Assembly: GCF_025141175.1 (NCBI RefSeq)
Contig: NZ_CP081155.1
Span: 62,001-126,000 of the forward strand
Direction: 5' to 3'
DNA length: 64,000 nt
Source: Jannaschia sp. M317
GTDB lineage: Bacteria > Pseudomonadota > Alphaproteobacteria > Rhodobacterales > Rhodobacteraceae
The notes below the pieces were generated by a model, which was not told where the DNA came from, ran no database searches, and saw nothing but the letters and a program-made list of their open reading frames with translations. Below are positions 36,807-45,563 of the stretch, piece after piece. Position numbers and translations under genes: made by a program. Position 1 is the stretch's first letter; every line of letters begins with the position of its first letter.

Positions 36807-37397
36807 GGCCCCTCCGACGACATGCTGCGCGGCAGAGCATGGGGGACGGTCGCGGCGAAATGCAAGCGCTTACGTCAGCCGGCTAACCGCGGACCGGCAC
36901 CACCGACGTCGCAGTCAAGACGGCACCTCTGACCGGATCGTCGTGCCAGCCGCCCCGCAGGGCCCAGTCGCGGGGGCGTGCGTTCGGCCAAGGCTGAGGC
37001 ACGGTATGATTTCTGAGGGGGGGGCGACACGTCACACGATAATCCGGCGGTTCCGCGGCCTGCCCGACCAGACGCGGCGCGTTGTCCGCCTGCGGCAGAG
37101 CGCCGACGCGATGTCGTGCAGGCCAGGGCCATCTGCGCCCGTGGATGGGACAGCCCCGGCAATCCAGTGCACCGGTCAGGGCCATCACGCATGCCCCCGC
37201 CCGAGGCGTCCCGCCAAGGGTCGGCATGCCCGTCGCTGAGCAGAAACGGCGCAGTGCGCCCGACCGCTGACCGGGCGAATGGCGCACAACGGGCCCTGTC
37301 GAAACCGATTGTTTCGGTCACCGTCGTTGATCCCGGACCCACCTTGCCGCCATAGTCATCACAACGGTGGGGGCCGTAATGACAGGACGCATGCGTC
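36807..37397. other. 591-nt stretch without a confident gene
   Basis: The best coding candidate is a minus-strand frame at 36883-37287 (about 134 codons; the later part reads QPWPNARPRDWALRGGWHDD) with G/C-rich third positions, but no clear start or ribosome-binding site. Nothing else was seen. The region could carry a lineage-specific gene or be a remnant. Confidence 0.35.
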
Positions 37398-38168
37398 ATG
37401 ACTGCCTACCAGCGGCTCCCCCCTGCTTCTTTCCGCCCCGCGCTCGACCCCGAGGCCGACGGCCTGACGCTGCGCGCGCCCGACACGCGACCGATGGCCG
37501 CTTACGACCTGGCCTGGATCGACAGCCGGGGACAGGCCACCTGGGACAGCCGCCGCCTGCCAGACACGCCGGAAATCGCCGGGGCCGTCAGCTGCATCGC
37601 GCGCGGATCCATGCTGCGCGGCACACGGGGGCCGGTGGCGATCGAGGATCTGCTGCCCGGAGACCGGATCGCCACCGCCTGCGGTGGCATGGCGCAGATC
37701 GACTGGATCGGCTCGCGCAGCTACCGCGCGATGGCCGAAGACGTTCAATTCTATCGCGTCGCCGCCCGCGCCTTTGGCGGGGCCGGCCCGAAAACCGACA
37801 TCGTCCTGGGGGCGCATGCCCAGATCCTGATCGACAGCGCACAGTGCATGCCCCTGGTCGGATCGCGACAGGCCTTTGCGCCGATTGCGGCGTTTGAGGA
37901 CGGCATGACCGTTGCAGCCATCGCGCCTCCGGGTGAGGTGACCGTGTATGGCCTGGCCTGCGCCGGGCAAGAGGCGGTCGTGGTCGACGGCCTGCCGGTG
38001 GAAACCTACCACCCGGCACGCACCACGACGCGCAGCCTGAACCGCGTAGTGCTGTCGGACATTGCCAAGCTGTTCCCGCACCTGGGCGCCGGCGCAGGGT
38101 TTGGTGCGCCCCGCGTGCCCTACCTGAGCATGTCCGAGGCACAGGGCCTGTCCATCAACGGCCACTGA
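37398..38168 (+). CDS. Hint (Hedgehog/intein)-domain protein
   Basis: A 256-residue protein. The Hint domain begins at Cys66 in SCIARGSMLRGTRGPVAIEDLLPGDRIATACGGMAQIDWIGSRSY and includes LGAHAQILI and VVVDGLPVETYHPA. The first ~65 residues are a short unrelated region. Alphaproteobacterial Hint proteins of this type lack an obvious extein and are usually secreted or surface-linked, but no signal peptide is visible. Whether it self-cleaves cannot be told. It is preceded by a long non-coding stretch. Confidence 0.8.
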   Translation: MTAYQRLPPASFRPALDPEADGLTLRAPDTRPMAAYDLAWIDSRGQATWDSRRLPDTPEIAGAVSCIARGSMLRGTRGPVAIEDLLPGDRIATACGGMAQIDWIGSRSYRAMAEDVQFYRVAARAFGGAGPKTDIVLGAHAQILIDSAQCMPLVGSRQAFAPIAAFEDGMTVAAIAPPGEVTVYGLACAGQEAVVVDGLPVETYHPARTTTRSLNRVVLSDIAKLFPHLGAGAGFGAPRVPYLSMSEAQGLSINGH

Positions 38169-38250
38169 CGCGGGTACGCGCCCTGGCCCATGGACCTTGC
38201 GCGCCGATGTTGTAGGTACACCGCAACATCGCAACGTCCGAGGCCGCCCC

Positions 38251-39123
38251 ATGCAGATCATCCACGCCCTGTCAGAGGTTTCTGCGCGCTATGACGCGCT
38301 CTTTGTCGATCTCTGGGGCTGCGTGCACGACGGTGTGCGGGTCTATCCCGGCGCGAACGAGGCGCTGGCCGCCTACCGCGCGACCGGCGGCAAGGTCATC
38401 TTTGTGACCAACTCGCCCCGCCCCCGCGCAGGCGTGGCGGTGCAGCTGGAACAATTCGGGGTCGCCAAGGACGCGTATGACGATATCGCCACGTCGGGCG
38501 ATTCGGCGCGGGTGGCCATGTACCGTGGCGCGGTGGGCACCAAGATCTGGCACCTTGGACCAGACCAAGACGCGGGCTTTTTCGAACCGCCGGCCGTTCT
38601 GGACGATCCGCTGCCGATCCAGCGGGTCCCGCTGGACCAGGCCGAAGGGATCGTCTGCACCGGCCCGCTGGACCCGCTGGCCGACCCAGCGGTCATGCGC
38701 CCCGAGTTCCTGGCCGCCAAGACGCGAGGCCTGAAACTGCTTTGCGCCAACCCCGACATCGTCGTCGACCGTGGCGGCGTGCGGGAATGGTGCGCGGGCG
38801 CTTTGGCGGGTCTTTATGCGGATATGGGCGGCGAGAGCCTGTACTTCGGCAAGCCGCACCCCCCGATCTACGACCTGGCGCGGCGGCGGCTGGCCAAGCT
38901 GGCCGACGTGTCCGACAGCGCGATCCTGGCCATCGGGGATGGCCCAGTGACGGACGCCGCCGGGGCGATGGGCGAGGATCTGGACCTGCTGTTCATTTCC
39001 GGCGGACTGGGTGCCGAGGAAACGGCAACGCCGCCGCTGGGCAACCCCGACCCGGCAAAATTGCAGGCCTATCTGGCCGAGACAGGGGTGGTTCCGACTT
39101 ATACCATCGGATCGTTGCGGTAA
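38251..39123 (+). CDS. HAD-family hydrolase (TIGR01459 type)
   Basis: A 290-residue haloacid-dehalogenase-superfamily phosphatase of the NagD-like class IIA. The nucleophile motif is YDALFVDLWGCVHDGVRVYPGA; IFVTNSPRPRAGV is motif II; and GKPHPPIYDLARRRLA plus LAIGDGPVTDAAGA carry the Lys and acidic metal ligands. The substrate is unknown; members of this subfamily are annotated as sugar or nucleotide phosphatases. It stands alone. Confidence 0.88.
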   Translation: MQIIHALSEVSARYDALFVDLWGCVHDGVRVYPGANEALAAYRATGGKVIFVTNSPRPRAGVAVQLEQFGVAKDAYDDIATSGDSARVAMYRGAVGTKIWHLGPDQDAGFFEPPAVLDDPLPIQRVPLDQAEGIVCTGPLDPLADPAVMRPEFLAAKTRGLKLLCANPDIVVDRGGVREWCAGALAGLYADMGGESLYFGKPHPPIYDLARRRLAKLADVSDSAILAIGDGPVTDAAGAMGEDLDLLFISGGLGAEETATPPLGNPDPAKLQAYLAETGVVPTYTIGSLR

Positions 39124-39209
39124 TTTTATCACCCCGGGGTTCCATCTGGGGACTTTTTATTACCATACGACTTGCCGCAATGCGGCATTGGTGCTATCTG
39201 GCGGCAGGA

Positions 39210-39253
39210 GCAGACCTTTGAAAAGGTCTGCGTCAAATCCTTGCAAGGATTTG
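39210..39253. repeat. Paired palindrome upstream of the MaoC gene
   Basis: Two perfect hairpins 2 nt apart: GCAGACCTTT, loop GA, AAAGGTCTGC (39210-39231), and the 20-bp palindrome CAAATCCTTGCAAGGATTTG (39234-39253). It lies 25 nt before the MaoC start, so it is in or just before the 5' leader. Same family as the elements at 5337, 49873 and 51877. Confidence 0.8.
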
Positions 39254-39278
39254 AGACCCGCATCGAAAGGGACGCGCC

Positions 39279-39722
39279 ATGTTGGACAATATGCACCGGG
39301 GCACGATCTGTATCGAGGACATCGAAATCGGCATGTCCCGGTCCCTGCGCAAGGTCGTGACCGACCGCGATATCGAAATGTTCGCAGAGATCTCGACCGA
39401 CCGGAACCCTGTGCATCTGGATGACGACTACGCCCGCGACACCATCTTCGAGGGCCGCATCGCCCACGGCATGCTGACCGCGGGTCTGATCTCGGCGGTG
39501 ATCGGCGAACAGCTGCCGGGCCACGGCACCGTCTACCTGGGGCAGTCGCTGAAATTCCTGGCCCCCGTGCGCCCCGGCGACATGGTCGAGGCCGTCGTGA
39601 CCGTCATCGATATGGATATCGCCAAGCGCAAGGTGACGATGGAAACCCATTGCGCCATCGACGGCAAGAAGGTCCTGAAGGGCGAGGCCGTGGTGCTGGC
39701 GCCATCGCGCAAGTTCGACTGA
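39279..39722 (+). CDS. MaoC-family (R)-enoyl-CoA hydratase
   Basis: A 147-residue single hot-dog-fold protein. The hydratase-2 motif is seen in FAEISTDRNPVHLDDDYARDTIFEGRIAHGMLTAGLISAVIGEQLPG, with catalytic Asp (in STDRNPVH) and His. Likely hydrates trans-2-enoyl-CoA to (R)-3-hydroxyacyl-CoA (PhaJ type), which can feed polyhydroxyalkanoate or act in fatty-acid degradation. A paired palindrome lies just upstream. Confidence 0.9.
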   Translation: MLDNMHRGTICIEDIEIGMSRSLRKVVTDRDIEMFAEISTDRNPVHLDDDYARDTIFEGRIAHGMLTAGLISAVIGEQLPGHGTVYLGQSLKFLAPVRPGDMVEAVVTVIDMDIAKRKVTMETHCAIDGKKVLKGEAVVLAPSRKFD

Positions 39723-39771
39723 CCCGCCCGCCGCCGTCGCCGCGATTGCATATTTGAGAAACAAGGAAAGC

Positions 39772-39814
39772 GGGGCGCTTGCGCCCCCTGCTGCGGCGGG
39801 CTAGCCCCTGCCGC
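39772..39814. promoter_or_regulatory. Two hairpins directly before ribF
   Basis: GGGGCGC, loop TT, GCGCCCC (39772-39787) is followed by GCGGC...GCCGC around the palindrome GGGCTAGCCC (about 39793-39814), ending at the ribF ATG. The second could hide the ribosome-binding site. They do not match an FMN riboswitch as far as can be judged by eye. Confidence 0.35.
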
Positions 39815-40732
39815 ATGCGGATATTTCGCCACCATATGGGCCTGCCCCAGGACGCGCGCGGGGCCGCCGCCGCCATCGGTAACTTCGACGGGGTGCACCG
39901 GGGCCATCAACATGTGATCGACCTGGCCCGCGGCAGCGCGCCGCTGGCGGTCGTCACCTTTGAGCCGCACCCGCGCGAGGTGTTTGCCCCCGACGCCCCG
40001 CCCTTTCGGCTGATGTCGCCCGAGGCGCGCGCCCGACGGCTGGAGAAGCTGGGTGTTGATCTGCTGTTCGAACTGCCCTTCCCGGAGATTGCGCCACTCA
40101 GCGCAGAGGCCTTCATGGCCGATGTTCTGGCAGACAGCCTGGGCCTGACGCAGGTGGTCGTCGGGACGGACTTCCGATTTGGCAAGGGCCGGGCGGGGGA
40201 TCTGTCGACCCTGACGGAGGGCGGCGCGCGGCTGGGGTTCAGGGTCACGCCCGCGCCTCTTCTGGGGTCCGCAGCGCCGGTGTCCTCTACCGCGATCCGC
40301 CGGGCGCTCAGCGCGGGCAATCCGCGCGAGGCGGCGGGGATGCTGGGGCATTGGCACCGGATCGACGGGCCAGTCCAGCATGGCGAAAAACGTGGCCGGA
40401 CGCTGGGCTATCCCACGGCGAACATGGGTCTGTCCGGGCTGCACCTGCCGAAACTGGGGGTTTATGCCGTCCTCGTGGATGTGGCCGATGGCCCCCACGC
40501 AGGCAGCTACCACGGCGTCGCCTCGCTGGGCGTGCGCCCGATGTTCGGAGGGAACACCCCCAACCTGGAGACGTTTCTGTTCGATTTCGAAGGCGACCTT
40601 TATGGCACGACCCTGTCCGTCGGGCTGGTTGAATTCCTGCGGCCCGAGATGACCTTTGACGGCCTTGGCCCGCTGATTGCCCAGATGGACGCCGACAGCG
40701 CCCGCGCCCGCGCGATACTGGCCGATGTCTGA
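39815..40732 (+). CDS. ribF: Bifunctional riboflavin kinase / FAD synthetase
   Basis: A 305-residue enzyme that makes FMN and FAD. The N-terminal adenylyltransferase (about residues 15-180) shows AIGNFDGVHRGHQHVI (HxGH-type motif) and GTDFRFGKGRAGD plus VSSTAIRRALSAG. The C-terminal riboflavin kinase (about 185-305) has GRTLGYPTANM and the PMFGGNTPNLETFLFDFEGDLYG segment. The ATG at 39815 gives the usual start. It overlaps the next gene by 8 nt. Confidence 0.96.
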   Translation: MRIFRHHMGLPQDARGAAAAIGNFDGVHRGHQHVIDLARGSAPLAVVTFEPHPREVFAPDAPPFRLMSPEARARRLEKLGVDLLFELPFPEIAPLSAEAFMADVLADSLGLTQVVVGTDFRFGKGRAGDLSTLTEGGARLGFRVTPAPLLGSAAPVSSTAIRRALSAGNPREAAGMLGHWHRIDGPVQHGEKRGRTLGYPTANMGLSGLHLPKLGVYAVLVDVADGPHAGSYHGVASLGVRPMFGGNTPNLETFLFDFEGDLYGTTLSVGLVEFLRPEMTFDGLGPLIAQMDADSARARAILADV

Positions 40733-41204
40733 AGACCCGATCGACCGCACCGGCCTGCGCCCCCGGTTCTGGGAACGCGGCCTGGACCGGCTAAGCCAGC
40801 CGGAGTGGGAGGCGCTCTGCGATGGGTGCGGCAAATGCTGTCTCAACAAGCTGGAGGACGAGGACACCGGCGAGGTCGCCCTGACCCGCATCGCCTGTCG
40901 TCTGTTCGACGATTCCACCTGCCGCTGCGCGAACTACGCCGACCGGCTGTCATTCGTGCCCGAATGCGTGGTTCTGTCGCCCAGGACCCTGCCAGATGTC
41001 GTCTATTTCTTCCCCGAGACCTGCGCCTATCGCCGCCTGCACGAGGGTCGCGATCTGCCCGCATGGCACCCTCTGCTGACCGGCGACCCGATGTCGCCGC
41101 ATCTGGCCGGCGCCTCCTTGATGGACGAAACCCTGTCGGAGGCCGAAATCGGCGAGGCGGATTGGGAGGATTTCGTGATCGAAGAGCCGACCGGAGGGGC
41201 CTGA
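40725..41204 (+). CDS. YcgN/UPF0260-family Cys-rich protein
   Basis: A 159-residue protein. The family motif LCDGCGKCCLNKLEDEDTGEVALTRIACRLFD plus CRCANYADR carries six or more Cys, typical of the predicted zinc/iron-chelating family that includes E. coli YcgN. The ATG lies within the ribF end (8-nt overlap), so it is coupled to flavin synthesis. Function unknown; an Fe-S or zinc-binding role is inferred from the Cys. Confidence 0.88.
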   Translation: MSEDPIDRTGLRPRFWERGLDRLSQPEWEALCDGCGKCCLNKLEDEDTGEVALTRIACRLFDDSTCRCANYADRLSFVPECVVLSPRTLPDVVYFFPETCAYRRLHEGRDLPAWHPLLTGDPMSPHLAGASLMDETLSEAEIGEADWEDFVIEEPTGGA

Positions 41205-41208
41205 GCCG

Positions 41209-42228
41209 ATGAATCTGAACTTTGCATCCGACAACACCGGACCCATGGCGCAGCCGGTGCTGGACGCCATCGTGACGGCCAATGCAGGCGCGGCCATGCC
41301 CTATGGCAACGATATCTGGATGCCGCAGGTCCGCGACCGGATCCGGGCGCTGTTCGCCTGGCCCGGGGCAGAGGTTCTGCTGGTCACCAGTGGCACGGCG
41401 GCGAACGCGCTGGCCCTGTCGGCCCTGGTCCCGCCCTATGGTGCTATCTTTGCCCACAAGACCGCCCATATCGAAGTCGACGAATGCGGCGCGCCAGAGT
41501 TCTTTACCGGCGGCGCAAAGCTGATCCTGATCGAGGGGGCCGATGGACGCATGGACCCCTTGGCCCTGACCAAGGCCATCGCCCGGCTGGGCACCGGCAA
41601 CGTCCACGGCGTGCAGCCCGGTGCGCTGAGCCTGACCAACGTGACCGAGGCCGGAACGCTCTATTCCCTGGCCCAGATGGCAGAGCTGACAGGCGCGGCG
41701 CGGGCGGCGGGGCTGCCCAGCCATCTGGATGGTGCGCGCTTTGCCAATGCCTGTGCGGCGCTTGGATGTACGGCGGCAGAGATGGCGGCGGGTTTTGACA
41801 TCGTCAGCTTCGGCGGCACCAAGAACGGCTGCATGGGGGTGGAGGCCGTGGTGCTGCGCGACCCGGCCCGCGCCTGGGAGCTGGCGCTGCGGCGCAAGCG
41901 CGCGGGCCACCTGTGGTCAAAGCACCGGTTCCTGTCGGCGCAGATGCTGGCCTACCTGCAAGACGAGCTCTGGCTGGAAACCGCGCGCGCCGCCAATGCG
42001 GCGGGACAGCGTCTGGCGCGGGGCCTGCGCGCGATGGGAGCGGAGATCGTGCACCCGCCCGAGGCCAACATGATCTTTGCCCGTTTCGACCGCGCCACCC
42101 ACGACCGGGCCCGCGCGCAGGCGCAGTACGGGCTGGAGGACGACGCCGACCGGCCGCTTTGCCGGATGGTCTGTGATTTCACCAAGACCGATGCCGAGGT
42201 GGACAGGCTGCTGACGCTGCTGTCCTGA
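41209..42228 (+). CDS. Low-specificity L-threonine aldolase
   Basis: A 339-residue PLP enzyme splitting threonine (or allo-threonine) into glycine and acetaldehyde. FASDNTGPMAQPVLDAIVTANAGAAMPYGND is the canonical N-terminus. The PLP-binding Lys lies in SFGGTKNGCMGVEAVV, and SHLDGARFANA holds the Asp that pairs with the PLP nitrogen. It lies 4 nt after the YcgN-like gene. Beta-eliminating lyases share the fold, but the SFGGTKNG motif supports the aldolase. Confidence 0.92.
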   Translation: MNLNFASDNTGPMAQPVLDAIVTANAGAAMPYGNDIWMPQVRDRIRALFAWPGAEVLLVTSGTAANALALSALVPPYGAIFAHKTAHIEVDECGAPEFFTGGAKLILIEGADGRMDPLALTKAIARLGTGNVHGVQPGALSLTNVTEAGTLYSLAQMAELTGAARAAGLPSHLDGARFANACAALGCTAAEMAAGFDIVSFGGTKNGCMGVEAVVLRDPARAWELALRRKRAGHLWSKHRFLSAQMLAYLQDELWLETARAANAAGQRLARGLRAMGAEIVHPPEANMIFARFDRATHDRARAQAQYGLEDDADRPLCRMVCDFTKTDAEVDRLLTLLS

Positions 42229-42320
42229 TCTTCTCTGCTTCGGAAGTATCCCCGCCGGAGGCACCGACCAACGCCCGGACCGCTGGGGGCGCGGCGGTGC
42301 GCAAAGGCAGGCAACGGGGA

Positions 42321-42344
42321 TCAAAGTCTAATATTAGACTTTGA
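42321..42344. repeat. Perfect 24-nt palindrome, possible terminator
   Basis: TCAAAGTCTAAT followed directly by ATTAGACTTTGA. It shares CAAAGTCT and its ends with the paired elements at 5337 and 49873 but here stands without a second AT-cored hairpin. It lies between the convergent ends of the threonine aldolase and ubiK genes, where a transcript end is expected. Confidence 0.7.
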
Positions 42345-42368
42345 CCGGCCCGCACGACGCGGGCGCGA

Positions 42369-42608
42369 TCACTTCGCTTCGAGCGCGTCCAGACGGGCCT
42401 TGAGCGTCTCGTTCTCTTCGCGGGCCTTCTGGGCCATTGCCCGGACGGCGTCGAATTCCTCGCGGGTGACGAAATCGCGGTCGGCCATCCAACGGTCGAG
42501 CATCGACTTCATCGCCGTCTCGGCCTCTTCGCGCGCGCCCTGGGCCACGCCCATCGCGTTGGTCATCAGCTGGCTGATATCGTCCATGATGCGGTTGCGA
42601 GTCTGCAT
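42369..42608 (-). CDS. ubiK: UbiK-like accessory factor (BMFP family)
   Basis: A 79-residue coiled-coil protein. The N-terminal amphipathic segment (ISQLMTNAMGVAQGAREEAETAMKSMLDRWMADRDFVTREEFD) and the C-terminal AMAQKAREENETLKARLDALEAK match the UbiK/YqiC family, which assists ubiquinone biosynthesis at the membrane and binds lipids. The start MQTRNRIMDD has an AGGAG site upstream. It is divergent from lgt. Confidence 0.88.
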   Translation of the reverse strand: MQTRNRIMDDISQLMTNAMGVAQGAREEAETAMKSMLDRWMADRDFVTREEFDAVRAMAQKAREENETLKARLDALEAK

Positions 42609-42715
42609 TGTATCTCTCCTGCGGCGTTCCCCCTCCATATGGGCGCGACGCCCGCGACTGCAAGGTGATCGCGGGTGCGGTTGACCGGCTCGGGCGGGCG
42701 GGGCAAAGCGGGGGC

Positions 42716-43600
42716 ATGCATTATGCCATCCCCTTTCCGGACATCTCGCCCGACGTCTTCTCGCTGGACCTTGGCGTCTTTGTCTTCACGCTGCGCTGGT
42801 ATGCGCTGGCCTATATCGCGGGGATCGTCGGCGGCTGGGCGATGGGTCGTTGGTTGATTGGCCGCCCCGCGCTCTGGCCCGGTGGGCGCGCGCCGATGAC
42901 CCGCGCGCAGCTGGAGGACGTGATGACCTGGGCCGTGCTGGGCATCATCCTGGGCGGTCGGCTGGGGTATGTCCTGTTCTACCAGCCGGAGGTCTATCTG
43001 GCGGAGCCGATGCGCATCCTGGCCGTCTGGGAGGGCGGGATGTCCTTTCACGGGGGGGCCTTGGGCACGGCCATCGCGGTGGGCATCTATGCGCTGCGCC
43101 AAAAGATCCCCTTGTGGTCGATGCTGGATCTGGCCTCTGTCGTCGCGCCGCTGGGCCTGGGGCTGGGACGGCTGGCGAACTTCGTGAATGCCGAGTTGTG
43201 GGGCCGGCCGACGGAGCTGCCCTGGGGCGTGATCTTTCCCGGCCCCGCGGCGCAGGCCTGCGCCAATGTCGGCGAATTTTGCGCCCGGCATCCCAGCCAG
43301 CTGTATCAGGCCACGCTGGAGGGGGCCGTGTTGCTGATCCTCTTGTGGATCGTGGCGTTGCGGGGGGGACTGCGACGGGGTGGCCTGATCCTGGGGATTT
43401 TCGTTGCGGGCTATGGGGTGGCGCGCACCTTCGTCGAAACCTTCCGCCAGGCCGACGCGCAATACATCACGCCGGACAATCCGCTAGGCCATGTGCTGGG
43501 CGGGGCCGAGGTCGGGTTGACCATGGGACAGGTTCTGTCGCTGCCCATGGTGGCCGTCGGGCTGGTCCTGATCCTGATCGCCCGCCGTCGCAACGCATGA
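42716..43600 (+). CDS. lgt: Prolipoprotein diacylglyceryl transferase
   Basis: A 294-residue membrane enzyme that transfers diacylglycerol to the lipobox Cys of lipoproteins. YALAYIAGIVGGWAMGRWL, GIILGGRLGYVLFYQP, SFHGGALG, RLANFVNAELWGRPTELPWGVIFPG and HPSQLYQATLEG are diagnostic, including the essential His and Arg. The start MHYAIPFPDISPDVFSL at 42716 is the family start. Its stop overlaps the midA start (ATGA). Several predicted lipoproteins in this window would be its substrates. Confidence 0.97.
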   Translation: MHYAIPFPDISPDVFSLDLGVFVFTLRWYALAYIAGIVGGWAMGRWLIGRPALWPGGRAPMTRAQLEDVMTWAVLGIILGGRLGYVLFYQPEVYLAEPMRILAVWEGGMSFHGGALGTAIAVGIYALRQKIPLWSMLDLASVVAPLGLGLGRLANFVNAELWGRPTELPWGVIFPGPAAQACANVGEFCARHPSQLYQATLEGAVLLILLWIVALRGGLRRGGLILGIFVAGYGVARTFVETFRQADAQYITPDNPLGHVLGGAEVGLTMGQVLSLPMVAVGLVLILIARRRNA

Positions 43601-44652
43601 GCCTGCGCGACCTTCTGCTGACGCGGATTCGCGCCACCGGCCCGATCACCGTCGCCGATTACATGGCCGACTGCCTGCTGCATCCGACGCTGGGCTATTA
43701 CACCACGCGCGATCCTTTGGGGGCGGCGGGCGATTTCACCACCGCGCCGGAAATCAGCCAGATCTTCGGCGAGATGCTGGGCCTGTGCCTGGCGCGGGCC
43801 TGGTTGGACCAGGGACAGCCCGCGCCCTTTGTCCTGGCCGAACTGGGCCCCGGACGCGGCACGCTGATGGCCGATATCCTGCGGGTGGGGCGGGCGGTGC
43901 CCGGCTTTGTTCAGGCCGCGCGCATCCATCTGGTCGAGGCGTCGCCGACCCTGCGCGCAGCTCAGGCCGAGGCGCTGGCGGATCACGCCCCCGTCTGGCT
44001 GGACCAAGTCGAGGATTTGCCCCGGGGCCCCACCTTTCTGGTGGCCAATGAATTCCTCGATGCCCTGCCGATCCGGCAACATGTCCGCGACGGGACCGGG
44101 TGGCGCGAACGCCTCGTGACCGAGTCCGAAGGGGCATTGACGCTGGCGCTGGCCCCCGCGATGCCCGTGCCGGAGCTGGATTTTCATGATGTGCCGCCGG
44201 GGACATTGGTCGAACGCTGTCCCGCCCTACCGGGTATCATCGCCACCGTGGCCGATCGCATCGCGGACGGCGGCGCGGCGCTGTTCGTCGATTACGGCCA
44301 CCGGCGGTCCCGGGGGGACACCTTGCAGGCGCTGCGCAGTCACCAGCCCGAAGACCCGCTGGCCAACCCCGGCCAGGCCGATCTGACCGCACATGTGGAT
44401 TTCGAAGCCATCGCCCGTGCCGCCGCACCCGTCGCACAGGTCTCGGCCATGACGACCCAGGGCGTGTTCCTGGAACGCCTGGGCATCACCGCGCGGGCGC
44501 AGGCCCTGGCCGCGCGCCTTAGCGGGCCCGCGCTGGACGCGCATGTCGCCGCGCATCGCCGCTTGACGCATCCCGGTGAGATGGGCGACCTGTTCAAGGT
44601 GATCGCGCTGGCCCCGCCCGGCGCGCCGCTGCCACCGGGGGTCGATCCATGA
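43597..44652 (+). CDS. MidA/NDUFAF7-family SAM-dependent methyltransferase
   Basis: A 351-residue methyltransferase. The family signatures are YMADCLLHPTLGYYTTRDPLGAAGDFTTAPEISQIFGEMLGLCLA, FVLAELGPGRGTLMADILR (SAM-binding loop) and TFLVANEFLDALPIRQ. NDUFAF7, the mitochondrial relative, dimethylates an Arg of the NuoD-type subunit and is needed for complex I assembly. The same role is likely here, although the gene is not in the nuo cluster. It overlaps lgt and pgeF by 4 nt on each side. Confidence 0.9.
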   Translation: MSLRDLLLTRIRATGPITVADYMADCLLHPTLGYYTTRDPLGAAGDFTTAPEISQIFGEMLGLCLARAWLDQGQPAPFVLAELGPGRGTLMADILRVGRAVPGFVQAARIHLVEASPTLRAAQAEALADHAPVWLDQVEDLPRGPTFLVANEFLDALPIRQHVRDGTGWRERLVTESEGALTLALAPAMPVPELDFHDVPPGTLVERCPALPGIIATVADRIADGGAALFVDYGHRRSRGDTLQALRSHQPEDPLANPGQADLTAHVDFEAIARAAAPVAQVSAMTTQGVFLERLGITARAQALAARLSGPALDAHVAAHRRLTHPGEMGDLFKVIALAPPGAPLPPGVDP

Positions 44653-45392
44653 CACTGGAAATCTTGCGTTCTGACCTGTTGTCGGGGGTCGAACATGGGT
44701 TCTTTACCCGCAAGGGCGGGGCGTCCTCCGGCATTTTTGCCGGGCTGAACTGTGGCACCGGATCGTCTGACCAGGCCGATGCGGTGTCGACCAATCGCGA
44801 CCGCGTGGCCGCCGCCATGGGCGGACCGCTGCGGGCCGTCCATCAGGTGCATTCCGCCGATGCCGTGACCGTCGACGGCCCCCAGCCCGATCCGCGCCCC
44901 CAGGCCGATGCCCTGGCCACCGCCACCCCGGGCGAGGTCCTCACGATCCTGACCGCCGATTGCCAGCCGGTTCTGTTTCACGACCCCGAGGGGGTGATCG
45001 GGGCCGCCCATGCCGGATGGAAAGGCGCGTTGGGCGGCGTGTTGGAGGCCACGGTGGACGCGATGGAGGCCCTGGGTGCCGACCGGGCCCGCATCCGCGC
45101 GGCCATCGGCCCCTCGATCAGCCAGCGCGCCTATGAGGTCGGGCCGGAATTCCTGGACAGGTTCCTGGCCGAAGACCCGGACGCGCAGCACCATTTCGCC
45201 AACGGCACCGGCGACCGGTATCAGTTCGATTTGATCGGATACGGCCTGCGTCGACTCAGGGCGGCGGGGGTTCAGGCCGAATGGACGGGCCACTGCACCT
45301 ATTCCGACCCGGCGCGATTCTACTCTTTCCGCCGCACCACCCACGCGGGCGAGGCGGACTACGGACGGCTCATTTCGGCTATCCGACTGTAA
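44649..45392 (+). CDS. pgeF: Peptidoglycan editing factor PgeF (YfiH family)
   Basis: A 247-residue laccase-domain protein. The metal-site residues are visible: His68 (HQVHSAD), Cys105 (TADCQPV) and His121 (HAGWKG); GHCTYSDPARFYSFRR is the conserved C-terminal segment. PgeF hydrolyses wrongly incorporated muropeptide precursors and related proteins have purine nucleosidase activity. The ATG overlaps the midA stop, forming an lgt-midA-pgeF operon. Confidence 0.92.
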   Translation: MTLEILRSDLLSGVEHGFFTRKGGASSGIFAGLNCGTGSSDQADAVSTNRDRVAAAMGGPLRAVHQVHSADAVTVDGPQPDPRPQADALATATPGEVLTILTADCQPVLFHDPEGVIGAAHAGWKGALGGVLEATVDAMEALGADRARIRAAIGPSISQRAYEVGPEFLDRFLAEDPDAQHHFANGTGDRYQFDLIGYGLRRLRAAGVQAEWTGHCTYSDPARFYSFRRTTHAGEADYGRLISAIRL

Positions 45393-45563
45393 CTTAATAA
45401 ATTTCAGCACGACATCCTGTGGATGGCCCCATTGCGGCCCCAATTGCGCGCGAATCCCGCCGCGAAGGCACCCCGCAATGACCGCATCCTTGCCCCGCCT
45501 TCGCCCCGCACCTCCGTCAGAACAGAGTTAACGAATGACAACGCTGCTCCAAGGAGACACACC

